From NCBI GenBank assembly GCA_003165155.1, contig PLSK01000116.1, positions 1 through 46,667 of the forward strand: a stretch of 46,667 nucleotides of DNA, read 5' to 3'. Source of the stretch: Mycobacterium sp. (GTDB lineage Bacteria > Actinomycetota > Actinomycetes > Mycobacteriales > Mycobacteriaceae). The notes beneath the pieces are model-generated. The model did no database searches. It was not told where the DNA came from and was given only the letters and a program-made list of their open reading frames with translations. Made by a program: the position numbers and the translations under genes. This document shows positions 1 to 9,210 of the stretch, in pieces; within the stretch, counting starts at the first letter, position 1; each line of letters begins with the position of its first letter.

Positions 1-2
1 GA

Positions 3-1571
3 CGTCCGGCGGTGGTGCTGGTCGACGAACTGGCCCATACCTGCGCGCCGGGCAGTCGCCACGAGAAACGCTGGGAGGATGTGGAAGAACTGCTTAACGC
101 CGGCATCGACGTAATCACCGCGCTGAACCTTCAACACATCGACAGCCTGAATGACGCGATTGAAGCGATCACCGGCGTCGCACCAAACGAGACAGTGCCG
201 GACGCGGTGGTGGCCGCCGCCGACGAGATCGAGTTCGTCGATATCACCCCGCAGCTGTTGCGCGCCCGCATCGCCGACGTCCAGGTGCTGGCGCCCGACG
301 CCACCCCGCAGGCGCTGACCGGGTTCTACACCGCCGAACGGCTGGCTGGGCTGCGCGAACTCGCGATGGGGTGGCTGCAGCACCGCGATCACGTCCGACC
401 CGCCGCCCAGGTCGCGCCGAAATGGGCATCGGCAGCGGTTGCCTCGCAGCGGGTCGTCGTTGCGTTGACCGGCGCTCCAGAGGGTGAGCACGTCCTGCGG
501 CGAGCCGCGCAGATCGCCACCCCGATCGGCGCCGAGCTGATCGGAGTCTACGTCCGCGAGCCCAGCGGCCTGGTTGAGGCCGAGCCCGCATGGCTGACCA
601 GCCAACGCCGGCTGCTGGGCGAACTGAGCGGACACTACACCGAACTGGCCGGCATCGATGTCGCGTCCGCCTTACTGGATTTCGCCCGGAACGAGAACGC
701 CCACCAGATGGTGTTGGGCGCAACCCGACGGTCCCGACTCCAAGAACTGTTGCACGGCTCGGTGATCAACAAGGCGATCCGAACCGCCGGCCCTGTCGAG
801 GTGCACGTCATCCCCGCCCGCAAACCGCCCCGTCAAAGACCGGCGATCAGGCTGACGATCCCGTCGCTGCGCCAGGTCCCGCTTCCCGGGCTGCGCCGCC
901 TCGCCGCCTGGACCCTGGCAGTCATCGCGCCCTTCGCGCTCACGATCGGCCTCACCCCGTTTCGCGCCTCGCTTGGGCTTGCCGGGGCGCTCCTGTGCGA
1001 TCTGCTCGCGGTGGTCTGCGTGGCCCTGCTCGGCGGCATTCTGCCCGCTCTGCTGGCGACCACCACCGCCGTCCTGCTGTCCGACTACTTATTCACCCCG
1101 CCGCTACATACACTGCGCGTCACCAATCTGGTCGACGTGGTCGCCCTGATCACCTTCGGAGTCGTGGCCATCGCGGTCGGAGGTCTGGTCGACCTACTTA
1201 CCCGCCAAGGAGTTCGCGCCGCCCACGCCCAGGCCGAGGCCCGCAACCTCGCCAAACTCGCCGCCGACGCGATCGCGTCCCCTCGCGACCTCGCCGACGC
1301 CATCGGTTCGATCCGGCGAGCCTTCGACCTCGACGCTGTCGTTCTTCTAGGCAGGGCCGACACCGGCTGGGAGGTGGAAACCGTCGTCGGCACGACCCAA
1401 CTGCGGGACCCCGATCAGGCGGCCTATCAGGTCCAGATCGGCCCCGGACGCGTTCTCGCCATCGTCGACGCGCCACGCGTTGACCGCGACGCTGCACCGC
1501 TGCAAGCGTTCCTCACCGAACTACGACTCGCTAGGGAACGCGCCCTTCTCGTGCCTCCTAAAGTGTTGTGA
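3..1571 (+). pseudogene. kdpD: KdpD osmosensor, partial at the window edge and lacking its kinase domain
   Basis: The frame is open from base 3, so the true start and the Walker A motif lie outside the window. The visible order is: the end of the KdpD N-terminal sensor domain (VVLVDELAH, GSRHEKRWEDVEELL, LNLQHIDSLND), a universal-stress-protein-like domain at about residues 145-280, DUF4118 membrane segments at about 297-405 and a GAF-like stretch to about 510. A normal KdpD then has HisKA and HATPase domains. Here the protein stops at PPKVL just after the LARERA linker, so no phosphotransfer to KdpE is possible from this copy. No kdpE follows. The remnant could still act as a sensor-only protein, but 3' loss is the simpler reading. 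Confidence 0.9.
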
Positions 1572-2035
1572 TAGTGCCGGCTTGGGATGATCGTGCACCG
1601 ACAGATCTGTCCGTAACTCCTGACATCACAAGTCAAACACCGCCTCCAACACGGTAGCCGCATACTCTGTTGACGGGCCGCCCGAAGGTGCGATCTCACA
1701 CTGAGGGACTGACAGCCGTCTTCTAGAGGACTGGTTGACACTCTCAACGTCGTTGACGTTACATTCCGCGCGGGCATACTGCGGGGCGTTGAGGTGCCCC
1801 AATGCCCACGGTGAGCGGCTGGATGGAAACGACCAACCAACCGCGCCCGGCACGAACGCGCGAGACGCCGTCTGTAACGACACGGGATGCGGATCTGCCG
1901 ACCCATCAACCACGGTCGGTCCCGGAGAACGTCGTGAAGACCGGCCGGGGACCTAGAGACCTTGGTCCCTAGTTGTCGGCGGCGCCACATGCTGCACTCA
2001 AAGCGTCACCCCCTGCAACCAGTAACGAGTACGCC
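1572..2035. other. Gene-poor 464-bp gap after truncated kdpD
   Basis: No reading frame here has a recognisable product. The stretch starts where kdpD was cut. It contains a perfect 12-bp palindrome (GACAGATCTGTC, 1600-1611) about 30 bp past the kdpD stop, which may mark the end of a lost mobile element; that is inference. A promoter-like pair of boxes sits at 1753-1780. Confidence 0.5.
1753..1780 (+). promoter_or_regulatory. Candidate sigma-70-type promoter
   Basis: TTGACG (1753-1758) and CATACT (1775-1780) are separated by 16 bp, about 255 bp upstream of the SnoaL-like gene. It is the best match in the gap. The long leader makes assignment to that gene uncertain. Confidence 0.3.
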
Positions 2036-2479
2036 ATGACAGTCACCGATTTCGACGCGAGGTTTTTTCGCCGCTTCAGTCAGGTGTTTCTCAGCGATGA
2101 CATCGGGGGATTCATGAAGCTGATCGACGATGAATGCGTGTGGGAGATCATGGCCACCGGCGAGGTCTTCGCCGGCGCCGCCAAGGTCCGAGAGTTAGCC
2201 GAGCGATCGGTGGCCGGGAGAACCCACACCGCCGACGTGCACATGACATTTGTCGACCACTTCATTACCGATCATCGTATGTGCCTGGAATATGTCCACG
2301 AAGCCATAGTCACCGACAAATGGCCGGCCTCGGAAAACCGGCCGGCGGTCGGCGCGAGAGTCAAATTGCCCATCTGTCTCGTCTGCCGGCTGAAGAACGA
2401 AAAGTTCGTCCACATCGACGAATATTTCGACCTGGGCACGGCCATCGCCGGGAGTCGGAATGCCCGGCTGTATTCCTAA
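2036..2479 (+). CDS. SnoaL/NTF2-like fold protein
   Basis: 147 residues from the ATG at 2036; a longer TTG-started frame from 1973 adds a low-complexity leader and is less likely. The sequence has the pattern of small NTF2-like/SnoaL proteins: an N-terminal helix (FDARFFRRFSQVFLSDDIGGFMKLID), an early WEIMATGEVFAG strand-turn, then H/D-rich strands ending in KFVHIDEYFDLG, which typically lines the pocket. Such proteins act as cyclases, isomerases or ligand-binding stress proteins; the substrate here cannot be read. It lies 24 bp upstream of the Ddn-like gene and is probably co-transcribed with it. Confidence 0.75.
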   Translation: MTVTDFDARFFRRFSQVFLSDDIGGFMKLIDDECVWEIMATGEVFAGAAKVRELAERSVAGRTHTADVHMTFVDHFITDHRMCLEYVHEAIVTDKWPASENRPAVGARVKLPICLVCRLKNEKFVHIDEYFDLGTAIAGSRNARLYS

Positions 2480-2503
2480 GATCGCCAAGACTGGAGCAGG
2501 ACA

Positions 2504-3112
2504 ATGACGGTAATTCGCAGTATGCAGAACCGAACGCCCTTCACCGGTGCCCTGCGGGCGCTGATCATGATCCCCATCGCGGTGGGGGGCGCTGCGGCGC
2601 TGTATCTTTTGCTGCTCGGCTACTCGCCGCTGCTGCGGGTGAGATGGATCAGCGACAGGACCCGCCAGTCCACCAAAAGGTTGAATCGTTTCGCTGGCAA
2701 GCTCGCTGGAACCCGCGCGGGGATGCTGTATTTCAACCTCAGCGCCCTGCACCATGTCGGGCGTCGCAGCGGCCGAGCCTATGTGACGCCACTAGGTGCC
2801 TATCCGCTCGGGGATGGTTTCTTGTTGGCGGTGGCATACCCCGAAGTGGATTGGCTCCGCAATGTGCTGGCTGCGGGGAAATGCACGCTCACCCGGAATG
2901 GGAAAGAGTACGCGCTCGAACGGCCGGAAGTGATTCCCCTCTCAGAGGCGCTGACGGCCTACCCATTGCTGGTAAAGCCCTTCATTGTGGCGGCCGGCAT
3001 GAAGAGGTTCCTGTGGCTGCACCAGGCTCCCGTCACCGAAGTCACCGGAACAGAGGTTCCGATCAACCGTCGCGACGGGAAAGCGGGCAGCCCATCGATA
3101 AGATCCGCATGA
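2504..3112 (+). CDS. Deazaflavin (F420)-dependent nitroreductase-family protein, Ddn-like
   Basis: 202 residues. An N-terminal hydrophobic segment (about 19-42, LIMIPIAVGGAAALYLLLLG) suggests membrane association, as in Ddn relatives. The core (HHVGRRSGRAYVTPLGAYPLGDGFLLAVAYPEVDWLRNVLAAGKCTL) is the split-beta-barrel DUF385/Ddn signature that binds F420 in mycobacteria, where members reduce quinones and nitroaromatics. The gene ends with ATGA overlapping the first possible start of the broken ogt, so the two were translationally coupled. Catalytic activity is inferred from family only. Confidence 0.85.
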   Translation: MTVIRSMQNRTPFTGALRALIMIPIAVGGAAALYLLLLGYSPLLRVRWISDRTRQSTKRLNRFAGKLAGTRAGMLYFNLSALHHVGRRSGRAYVTPLGAYPLGDGFLLAVAYPEVDWLRNVLAAGKCTLTRNGKEYALERPEVIPLSEALTAYPLLVKPFIVAAGMKRFLWLHQAPVTEVTGTEVPINRRDGKAGSPSIRSA

Positions 3113-3497
3113 TGTGGCGCTACGGTTCAGGACGACCGATGCGAACACGACACACGGTGATCGAAAGTCCGCTCGGTGAGATGACACTGGTCGCCGACGG
3201 TGACACCCTGACGGGCGTCTATTTCCGGCAGCACTGGCACCCGCCCACGGCTGACGCGCTGGGGGACTGCGTGGTGCCAGCTACCGATGAGGTGTTCCGT
3301 AGCGCCGCCGTGCAGCTGCACGAATATCTCGCCGGAGACCGGACACAATTCGAGCTCCCGATGGCGTTGGTGGGCCGTGCCACCGGGCGGCCGGAAGGGA
3401 CGGCGCTCTCACGGGCTACGCGGGCGGTCTCAAACGCAAACGATTCCTGCTGGATCTTGAGGAGCCGGCACCCGCGTTGGCTGGCAAACTGTTCTGA
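3109..3497 (+). pseudogene. ogt: Methylated-DNA-protein cysteine methyltransferase with internal deletion
   Basis: The N-terminal domain is intact from ATG 3109 or 3139 (RHTVIESPLGEMTLVADGD ... HEYLAGDRTQFELPMALVG). The frame is then lost. At 3399-3497, in a different frame, the normal Ogt C-terminus reappears (DGALTGYAGGLKRKR, FLLDLEEPAPALAGKLF, stop). By comparison with the roughly 165-residue family, about 65 residues between these parts are gone, including the helix-turn-helix and the PCHR active-site cysteine. No O6-alkylguanine repair is possible. The old stop codon still overlaps the next ATG (TGATG), so the deletion was internal and left the downstream junction untouched. Confidence 0.88.
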
Positions 3498-4210
3498 TGT
3501 CGTCAGCGTGGCAACAGCGCGTCGATGCCGCCGACTGGGACGCGGTCGCCGCCGAGATCAATGATGTCGGCGGCGCACTGCTACCCGAGCTGGTCACGGT
3601 CGGCGAGTGTGCCGCGGTCCTTGATCTCTACGCAGACGACGCGCTGTTCCGCGCCACCGTCAACATGGGCAGCCACCGCTACGGGCAAGGGGAGTACCGC
3701 TACTTCAACCAGCCCTACCCGTCGCCGATCGAGGCTCTGAAACAAGCGCTGTACCCCCGGCTGTTACCGATCGCCCGGGACTGGTGGACGAAGCTGGGCC
3801 GCGACGCTCCCTGGCCCGACACCCTCGACGAATGGCTGGAAATCTGCCACCGCGCCGGCCAAACCAAATCCACCGCCCTCATGCTCAAGTACGGCGTTGG
3901 CGACTGGAACGCCCTGCACCGAGACCTCTACGGGGACCTCGTCTTCCCACTGCAGGTCGTCATCAATCTCAACGAACCTGGTGTGGCGCACACTGGCGGC
4001 GAGTTCCTGCTCGTCGAGCAACGTGCCCGCGCCCAATCGCGCGGCACGGCCATCACGCTGCCGCGAGGACAGGGCTACATCTTCACCACCAGGGAACGGC
4101 CGATCCGCTCGACCCGGGGCTGGTCGGCCGCACCGGTGCGGCACGGCGTGTCCGTGGTTCGCTCCGGTGCGCGCTGCACCCTCGGCTTGATCTTCCACGA
4201 CGCGGCCTAG
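3497..4210 (+). CDS. 2-oxoglutarate/Fe(II)-dependent oxygenase, probable alkylation-repair partner of ogt
   Basis: 237 residues from the ATG that overlaps the ogt stop by one base. The double-stranded beta-helix iron ligands are visible: HRD near residue 141 (proximal His-x-Asp, in NALHRDLYGD) and a distal His near 215 (VRHGVSV), followed by an Arg suited to 2-oxoglutarate (SGARCTLGLIF). A conserved GGEFLLVEQ strand lies between them. Position directly after ogt suggests an AlkB-type or related dealkylation role; that is inference from context, since the substrate cannot be read. Confidence 0.8.
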   Translation: MSSAWQQRVDAADWDAVAAEINDVGGALLPELVTVGECAAVLDLYADDALFRATVNMGSHRYGQGEYRYFNQPYPSPIEALKQALYPRLLPIARDWWTKLGRDAPWPDTLDEWLEICHRAGQTKSTALMLKYGVGDWNALHRDLYGDLVFPLQVVINLNEPGVAHTGGEFLLVEQRARAQSRGTAITLPRGQGYIFTTRERPIRSTRGWSAAPVRHGVSVVRSGARCTLGLIFHDAA

Positions 4211-4233
4211 CCGGCATATCCGCGTGCGGCACC

Positions 4234-4908
4234 ATGGTGGGTATGGAGTTGTACGACGTCATGCGATCCACCTCCGCGGTGCGTGAATTTACCAACGACC
4301 CGCTTCCCGATGAGGTCCTCGGACGGATTCTGGACAACGCCCGCTTCGCCCCTTCAGGTGGTAATCGCCAGGGCGTGCGCGTGATCGTCGTCCGCGCTGA
4401 GGAAGCGCGTTCGGCGCTGGCGGACCTAGCGGTTCCCGCGGCCCGCCGCTATACGGCGCAACTCACCAACGGCGAATCGCCGTGGAATCCGTTGCAGCCG
4501 ATCGGCGTAAACGCGTCGACGATCGAGGCGACCCAGGCACCTGCGCAGATGTCGGCTCCGCTGCGCGCGGCGCCGGTGGTGTTGGTGATCTGCCTGGATC
4601 TCGGCGTTGTCGCCGCCACCGATCAGGACCTCGACCGCATCGCGGTGGTGCCAGGGGCGTCGGTGTACCCGTTCGTATGGAATGTGTTGCTGGCCGCGCG
4701 CAACGAAGGCTACGGCGGGGTATTGACCACGATGGTCGTCGCGGAGGAGCCGCGCATCAAAGACCTTCTCGGCGTGCCTGATCCGTATGTCGTCGCTGCA
4801 GTTGTTCCGCTTGGCAGACCCGTGCGTCAAGTAACTAAGTTACGGCGACGGCCGGTCGCTGAGTTCACCACGAGCGAGCGTTTTGACGGGGCACCCTTTT
4901 CTGGCTAG
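4234..4908 (+). CDS. Nitroreductase-family FMN oxidoreductase
   Basis: 224 residues from ATG 4234; ATG 4243 (MELYDVMRSTSAVREF) is an equally good start. The opening R-S-T-S-A-V-R-E-F and RFAPSGGNRQGVRVIVV patterns are the FMN-binding N-terminus of the nitroreductase fold, and YGGVLTTM plus VVPLGRPV are the usual C-terminal flavin-contact strands. The insert between them is longer than in NfsB types. It follows the oxygenase by 23 bp on the same strand. Its stop overlaps, tail to tail, the end of the DUF2254 gene by 4 bp. Substrate unknown. Confidence 0.85.
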   Translation: MVGMELYDVMRSTSAVREFTNDPLPDEVLGRILDNARFAPSGGNRQGVRVIVVRAEEARSALADLAVPAARRYTAQLTNGESPWNPLQPIGVNASTIEATQAPAQMSAPLRAAPVVLVICLDLGVVAATDQDLDRIAVVPGASVYPFVWNVLLAARNEGYGGVLTTMVVAEEPRIKDLLGVPDPYVVAAVVPLGRPVRQVTKLRRRPVAEFTTSERFDGAPFSG

Positions 4909-6260
4909 CCCCTAATCGTTGGCGCTGCATTTGGAGATAACAATGCCATGATTGCGTCGTAACGCTGCGTTACGGCGGCGCGATCTGGGGGGTCGGCTAC
5001 CGTGGCCAGGTTGGCTCGCTGGATCGCCTCGGCTTGGCGGAGCAATATCGCTCGCCGGACAGGGTCGGGCGTTTGTTCGATGATTTTCGCCAGGGCATCG
5101 AGTTGCCGGATCATGATGGCGGGCATGCCCGTTGAGGCCTGGCGGATGGTATCGAACGCACGCTCCACTAGCCGATCGAAATCGGCTTGATAGGCGATGA
5201 CACGTATCTGGCCTTCTGTGTCACGCCAGATCTGTTGCGGATGCCATGAGGTGGAAATTCGACAAAGGCAGTCGGCGATCCAGTCGACACAGGTCAATGC
5301 CGTGAACATGTCATTGACCGCCGGCGACAATGCGCGCAGTGCGATCTCGATCAATTGATCGAAGCCGAACGAAATATCCTGCGCAAGCGTTCGATAGGCA
5401 CCCGTCACGTGACCGCGCGCAAAGCTCTTTTCGAAAGATTCGGCGGCGCTGGGCGGCCACACCCAGGCCATCACCTGACCCGTCACCAGGAAATGCCCTG
5501 GGCGGTAGGGCAACTGAACGACGGCATCACACGCAGAAGCTATTTTGAGCAGCGTGTCGTGCCTGATGACCTGAAGATAGCCACTGCTTGGTGTGTGGAT
5601 CGGGGCACCGGACTCCGCCAACCGTGCCAACAATTCTTCTGACGACGCGCCGCGCGCTGTCCCGAGGCCGAAACCGGTGTTGCGATCCTGCGTCGCGATC
5701 TCGGCGGCCAACGTCCCGGCAATGCTTGCAATCACCACCGGAAGCTGGATCATGTTGGCGATGTGATTGAGGAAGTAGATCAGCACTCCCACGGCAACCA
5801 GCGTGAGCATCAGGGTCACGGTGATCGACAAATGCGGTACAAACTCGCCGTGCGGTCCGCCGCCCACGGTTACCAGCGTGATCATCGCATAGCAAAACGT
5901 CGCGACGAAGGTCCCTAATGTGACTTGAGTTCCACGGTCCCGCACGAAGTTACGCAGCATCCGCGGTCCGAACTGAGTCGAAGCCAGCGTCAGCACCACG
6001 ATCGTGATCGAGAAGACGCTACCCACCACGGTGATGATCGCCGCGGCGACCGTCGCCAAGATCATTCGCGCGGCATCTGCTGTGCCGCTGAGCACCCACG
6101 ATGGCAGCTGGATCGTTCCATCATAGGTCGCACGGTCGACGCCGTAGGTGCCAGCGAAGATCAGTAATACAGCAAGCGTCTCTACCGCGGGCACCATCCA
6201 CAGGTTGGTCCGCAGCGTCTCCCGTCGCCAATCAGCCTCCAAAAAGGCGTAACCGCGCAT
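4905..6260 (-). CDS. DUF2254 integral membrane protein
   Basis: 451 residues from the ATG at 6260 (MRGYAFLEADWRRETLRTNLW); an upstream extension to 6323 would overlap kdpA. Four hydrophobic segments are visible: MVPAVETLAVLLIFAGTYG, ILATVAAAIITVVGSVFSIT, VTLGTFVATFCYAMITLVTV and VTLMLTLVAVGVLIYFLNHIA. They are followed by a soluble C-terminal half. The sequence IVVLTLASTQFGPRMLRNF is the family hallmark. Function is unknown; a channel or stress role is often guessed. It begins 4 bp after the stop of the kdpA remnant, an odd neighbour since kdpB is expected there. Confidence 0.85.
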   Translation of the reverse strand: MRGYAFLEADWRRETLRTNLWMVPAVETLAVLLIFAGTYGVDRATYDGTIQLPSWVLSGTADAARMILATVAAAIITVVGSVFSITIVVLTLASTQFGPRMLRNFVRDRGTQVTLGTFVATFCYAMITLVTVGGGPHGEFVPHLSITVTLMLTLVAVGVLIYFLNHIANMIQLPVVIASIAGTLAAEIATQDRNTGFGLGTARGASSEELLARLAESGAPIHTPSSGYLQVIRHDTLLKIASACDAVVQLPYRPGHFLVTGQVMAWVWPPSAAESFEKSFARGHVTGAYRTLAQDISFGFDQLIEIALRALSPAVNDMFTALTCVDWIADCLCRISTSWHPQQIWRDTEGQIRVIAYQADFDRLVERAFDTIRQASTGMPAIMIRQLDALAKIIEQTPDPVRRAILLRQAEAIQRANLATVADPPDRAAVTQRYDAIMALLSPNAAPTIRG

Positions 6261-6264
6261 CGTG

Positions 6265-7265
6265 CTAGTGGACTCCTTCGGCGAGGGGCCCAAGTGCCAG
6301 GGCCGGTAGGAACGTGAGCGCACACAGGATGACGGTCACGGCCGCAACTAGACCGACGAACTGCGGCCGATGGGTAGGCAGGGTGCCGAGGGAAGGTGGC
6401 GAATGACCTTGACGGGCCAATGAACCTGCCAGTGCGAGCACCAGGATCATGGGGACGTATCTGCCGATGAGCATCACCACACCCAGGGCGGTGTTGTACC
6501 AGGTTGTGTTCGCCGAGAGGCCCGCGAAAGCAGAGCCGTTGGTGTTGGCTGCCGAAGTGAACGCGTACAGCAGCTCCGACAGACCGTGCGGTCCGCTGTT
6601 GGCCATACTGGCTCGCGGGCCAGGAAAAGCCATTGCGATCCCGGTGCCGAGAAGCACGACCACCTCGGTGGTCAGAAAAAAGCCTGCCGCAAGCTTTATC
6701 TCGCGCGGCGTGATCTTCTTGCCGAGGTATTCCGGTGTGCGGCCGACCATCAACCCGGCGATGAACACCGTTACCACCGCAAGGATGAGCATGCCGTACA
6801 GGCCTGAACCGACTCCGCCTGGCGCCACTTCGCCGAGCTGCATGTTGAACATCGCCATCAAGCCGCCCAGGCTCGTGTAGGAGTCGTGCATGGAGTCGAC
6901 GGCACCGCTGGAAGTAAGCGTGCTTGCTTCGGCGAAGATCGACGAGTCTGCGATCCCGAAGCGCTGCTCGATGCCTTCTGTGGCGGATCATGTAGGTGTA
7001 GCGGCAACTTGCCTTGCAGCAGCTGAAGGAAGAACAGAAACACGATGCTGACCGCTGAGAACGCCAGAATGCTAAAGGCGTAAGCGTCCCATTTCTGTTG
7101 GGCCTTGGGGTCGGCGCCGACGATGCGGTAGATGACCCGCTCGACTCGCCAGTCCCGCTTCGAACTGTAAACGCGGTACATGTAGTCACCCAGTGGCACG
7201 TGCACAGCCACCAGTGCCGCCATCAACAGAGCGAGGAACACAAAACCCGCGGATGGAGCACTCAA
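6265..7265 (-). pseudogene. kdpA: KdpA potassium-translocating subunit with large internal deletion and frameshift
   Basis: The N-terminus starts at TTG 7265, preceded by GGAGG, and reads [52 protein letters not shown]. Near 6975-6990 the frame switches. The C-terminal third then continues: [78 protein letters not shown]-like [16 protein letters not shown], and [15 protein letters not shown]. Compared with the roughly 560-residue family, about 230 codons are missing, including the first selectivity-filter repeats. kdpB and kdpC are absent downstream, where DUF2254 follows after 4 bp. No functional KdpFABC complex can be made from this locus. Confidence 0.9.
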
Positions 7266-7595
7266 CGCGAACCTCCCTGGAATAAGCTCGGCCGCGATCA
7301 GGTGCCTGAGAGTCCAGACTGAAGTTAGACGTCGGCGCGTCGCGGCGGCTCCGTCATTAACGCTTTCTTTACGCTTTGCCTGAGTGTCCCAGCGCCACTG
7401 GAGCGGGTGACAGGTGCAGCGACGGCACCATCGGCGTTCGCCAACCTCGCGCGCGAAGCGGGGTCGGGGTCTGTTTAGCCGGCGATTCCGGCGGCAGAGG
7501 GGAGTCGACTCCACCGCATCATTGCGAGCGATGCGTCGGGACGGCGATACTCCAGGAGACGCAGCCCGGCTGTTCCGCTCATAGGAGACGGTGAA
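7266..7595. other. 330-bp divergent intergenic region of the kdp remnant and the AhpD-like gene
   Basis: No complete gene. On the minus strand, directly upstream of and in frame with kdpA, the string [12 protein letters not shown] resembles the end of the small KdpF peptide (an ALLFPERF-like tail). It has no start of its own and may be a kdpF remnant. The tandem operator-like repeat at 7356-7377 and the ribosome binding site TAGGAGA of the AhpD-like gene (near 7583) also lie here. Confidence 0.4.
7356..7377 (-). promoter_or_regulatory. Tandem 11-bp repeat, candidate KdpE operator
   Basis: On the minus strand AAAGCGTAAAG is followed immediately by AAAGCGTTAAT, two 11-bp units 90 bp upstream of the kdpA start. 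One-turn tandem direct repeats of this AT-containing type are what a KdpE (OmpR-family) dimer would bind. The assignment rests on position and symmetry only. Confidence 0.45.
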
Positions 7596-8174
7596 TTGAC
7601 AAGAATCGCGCCTTCGACGGCCTTCGCCGCGGTGCCTACCGACGATCTCGAGCAAGGGGACCGGATCAACTTCGGCGTTGCCTCTATTATTGGTCGCCTT
7701 CCCGCAGCGGCCGAAGCACTGGGCGGCTTGACTGCCGCGCTGCGCGCTAATGGCACGTTGCCACCCCGACTTCTCGAACTCGTACGGCTGCGGATCGCGT
7801 TTTTCAACCAGTGCCGAAGCTGCATCGCGGTGCGTTATCAAAGCGCCATCGACGACGGTCTTGACGAGTCGGCGGTCTGCTCATTGGAACGGCCATCCGA
7901 CGCGGAGAATCTCTCTGCCGCGGAGCGGTCCGCCCTGCGCTTTGCCGAGCTGTTCGCGACCAACCACCTCGCCATCGATGACGCGGTTTACGACGATTTG
8001 CGCGTGCACTTCAGCGAGGACGAGCTCGTGGAGCTCGGTCTGCACTGTGCCGTCGCGCTGGGAGTTGGACGCCTCTCAGCGACCTGGGACGTCAGTGATG
8101 ATCTTCCCGAAACGAACGGCTCGTCCGAACGCTTGGCGCCCTGGAACTCCGCGTCAGTGGTGGCATCGGGCTAG
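7596..8174 (+). CDS. AhpD-like/carboxymuconolactone decarboxylase-family protein
   Basis: 192 residues from TTG 7596, chosen because TAGGAGA sits 8-13 bp upstream and the frame cannot extend to an ATG. The AhpD-type active site is visible as [11 protein letters not shown] (Cys-x-x-Cys, about residue 73), with [11 protein letters not shown] before it and [15 protein letters not shown] after it. Members with this CxxC act as alkylhydroperoxidases or thiol-disulfide reductants. The last 30 residues look disordered. It is divergent from the kdpA remnant. Confidence 0.85.
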   Translation: MTRIAPSTAFAAVPTDDLEQGDRINFGVASIIGRLPAAAEALGGLTAALRANGTLPPRLLELVRLRIAFFNQCRSCIAVRYQSAIDDGLDESAVCSLERPSDAENLSAAERSALRFAELFATNHLAIDDAVYDDLRVHFSEDELVELGLHCAVALGVGRLSATWDVSDDLPETNGSSERLAPWNSASVVASG

Positions 8175-8285
8175 GCACATCGCGCATCGGCGCGCTACCA
8201 CCAGTCATTCACCGCGGTTGCCAATGGTCTGTGATTGATACGAATTCGGGGTAGTCTGGCGATAACCGAAATGAGGATGGGTGGC

Positions 8286-8522
8286 ATGGCCGTACTAAAT
8301 TGGAGTGATGCGCCCGAGATTCATCCGTCGGAGATCCGAGTCGGTGACATCATCGGGGCGATCCGGTCCCTCAAGCAGCAGCACTACACGGTCAAGATGA
8401 TCGGCTCGCCGCAGAAAAGTCCAAAGCAGTGGACATTTTTCGGCCAGGACGACCGCGGCCTGCAGCACTCGAGCACGTTCAGCGAGGACGACTTAGTTCG
8501 CCGGCTCGCCAAAGCATCGTAG
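8286..8522 (+). CDS. Small conserved hypothetical protein
   Basis: 78 residues from ATG 8286 (MAVLNWSDAPEIHPSEIRVG); upstream in-frame ATGs at 8271 and 8277 are possible. It has no signal peptide or membrane segment. The body (IRSLKQQHYTVKMIGSPQKS ... WTFFGQDDRGLQHSSTFSEDDLVRRLA) is mixed alpha/beta with codon use like its neighbours. I do not recognise a family. It stands alone between the AhpD-like and DUF5994 genes, about 110 bp after the former. Confidence 0.6.
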   Translation: MAVLNWSDAPEIHPSEIRVGDIIGAIRSLKQQHYTVKMIGSPQKSPKQWTFFGQDDRGLQHSSTFSEDDLVRRLAKAS

Positions 8523-8691
8523 AACTCGGCCACCGGTTCACCTGGCGGACCGTTTGGGCTTTCCAAACACCGCAATGCCGTAGCGTTAGGCCCGAGCCGT
8601 TTCGTTGTCAACAGTGGTCGACCGCCGTAAGCGCGGATGACGTCCATGGGCAATGTGATTCCTCCGTCTGCCCGCGCCCGCGGCACAGACG

Positions 8692-9204
8692 ATGCCGAAC
8701 GTGAAGGAACCGCCCCGTGGATTGTTCAGCCTTAGCCATGGCGCGACCGTGACAGCTCAGATTACGCATTCGATCGCATGCCGCCGCCGCGCAAACCCCG
8801 TCCGGGTATCGGTGGCTCACGAGCTCGGTTTCGACATCGACGGCGCGTGGTGGCCACGCGCGGACCGCATCACCAATGAATTACCGAGCCTTGTCGGGGT
8901 CCTGACGCCCCTGCTCGGAGATATCACCTCCATCAACGTCAACTGGCCGGCACTGCAACGACCCCCGGACTTCAACTGGCCGGGATGGGAACACAAGCGC
9001 CAGCACGTCATGACCGTCAACGGCGTGGAGGCTTGTGCAAATTTGTTGATAATTCCGTACGCGACCTATAGCGGGCTCGCTCTGATGGTGCTGCGCTGCG
9101 CCGCGAAATTGCCCATCGAGACCGCCGACCGGGACAAACCCGCGTTCCTGACTGCCGGCTCGATCCTGCAGGCCGCCCGGGAGCAACGCGCCGACTGTCA
9201 CTGA
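8692..9204 (+). CDS. DUF5994-family protein
   Basis: 170 residues. The diagnostic sequence is DIDGAWWPRADRITNELPSLVGVL, followed by ITSINVNWPALQRPPDFNW and a C-terminal LLIIPYATYSGLALMVLRCA. Several DUF5994 paralogues occur in mycobacteria, often in stress regions. Their function is unknown. The N-terminal 30 residues are poorly conserved, so the start is uncertain. It converges tail to tail with the YihY gene, 6 bp apart. Confidence 0.75.
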   Translation: MPNVKEPPRGLFSLSHGATVTAQITHSIACRRRANPVRVSVAHELGFDIDGAWWPRADRITNELPSLVGVLTPLLGDITSINVNWPALQRPPDFNWPGWEHKRQHVMTVNGVEACANLLIIPYATYSGLALMVLRCAAKLPIETADRDKPAFLTAGSILQAAREQRADCH

Positions 9205-9210
9205 TCCTGC

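Noticed and set aside
2134-3564. A single 476-codon protein spanning the SnoaL-like, Ddn-like and ogt region
   Set aside because: Only its last third is Ogt-like; the earlier part is an out-of-frame shadow of two real genes.
6182-7841. Two long minus-strand frames through the kdpA region as intact proteins
   Set aside because: Each carries only part of KdpA and then out-of-frame sequence; the combined reading shows a deleted kdpA.
8384-8686. Minus-strand 100-codon frame opposite the small hypothetical gene
   Set aside because: No recognisable motif, and its second half is the exact antisense of the better-supported plus-strand gene.
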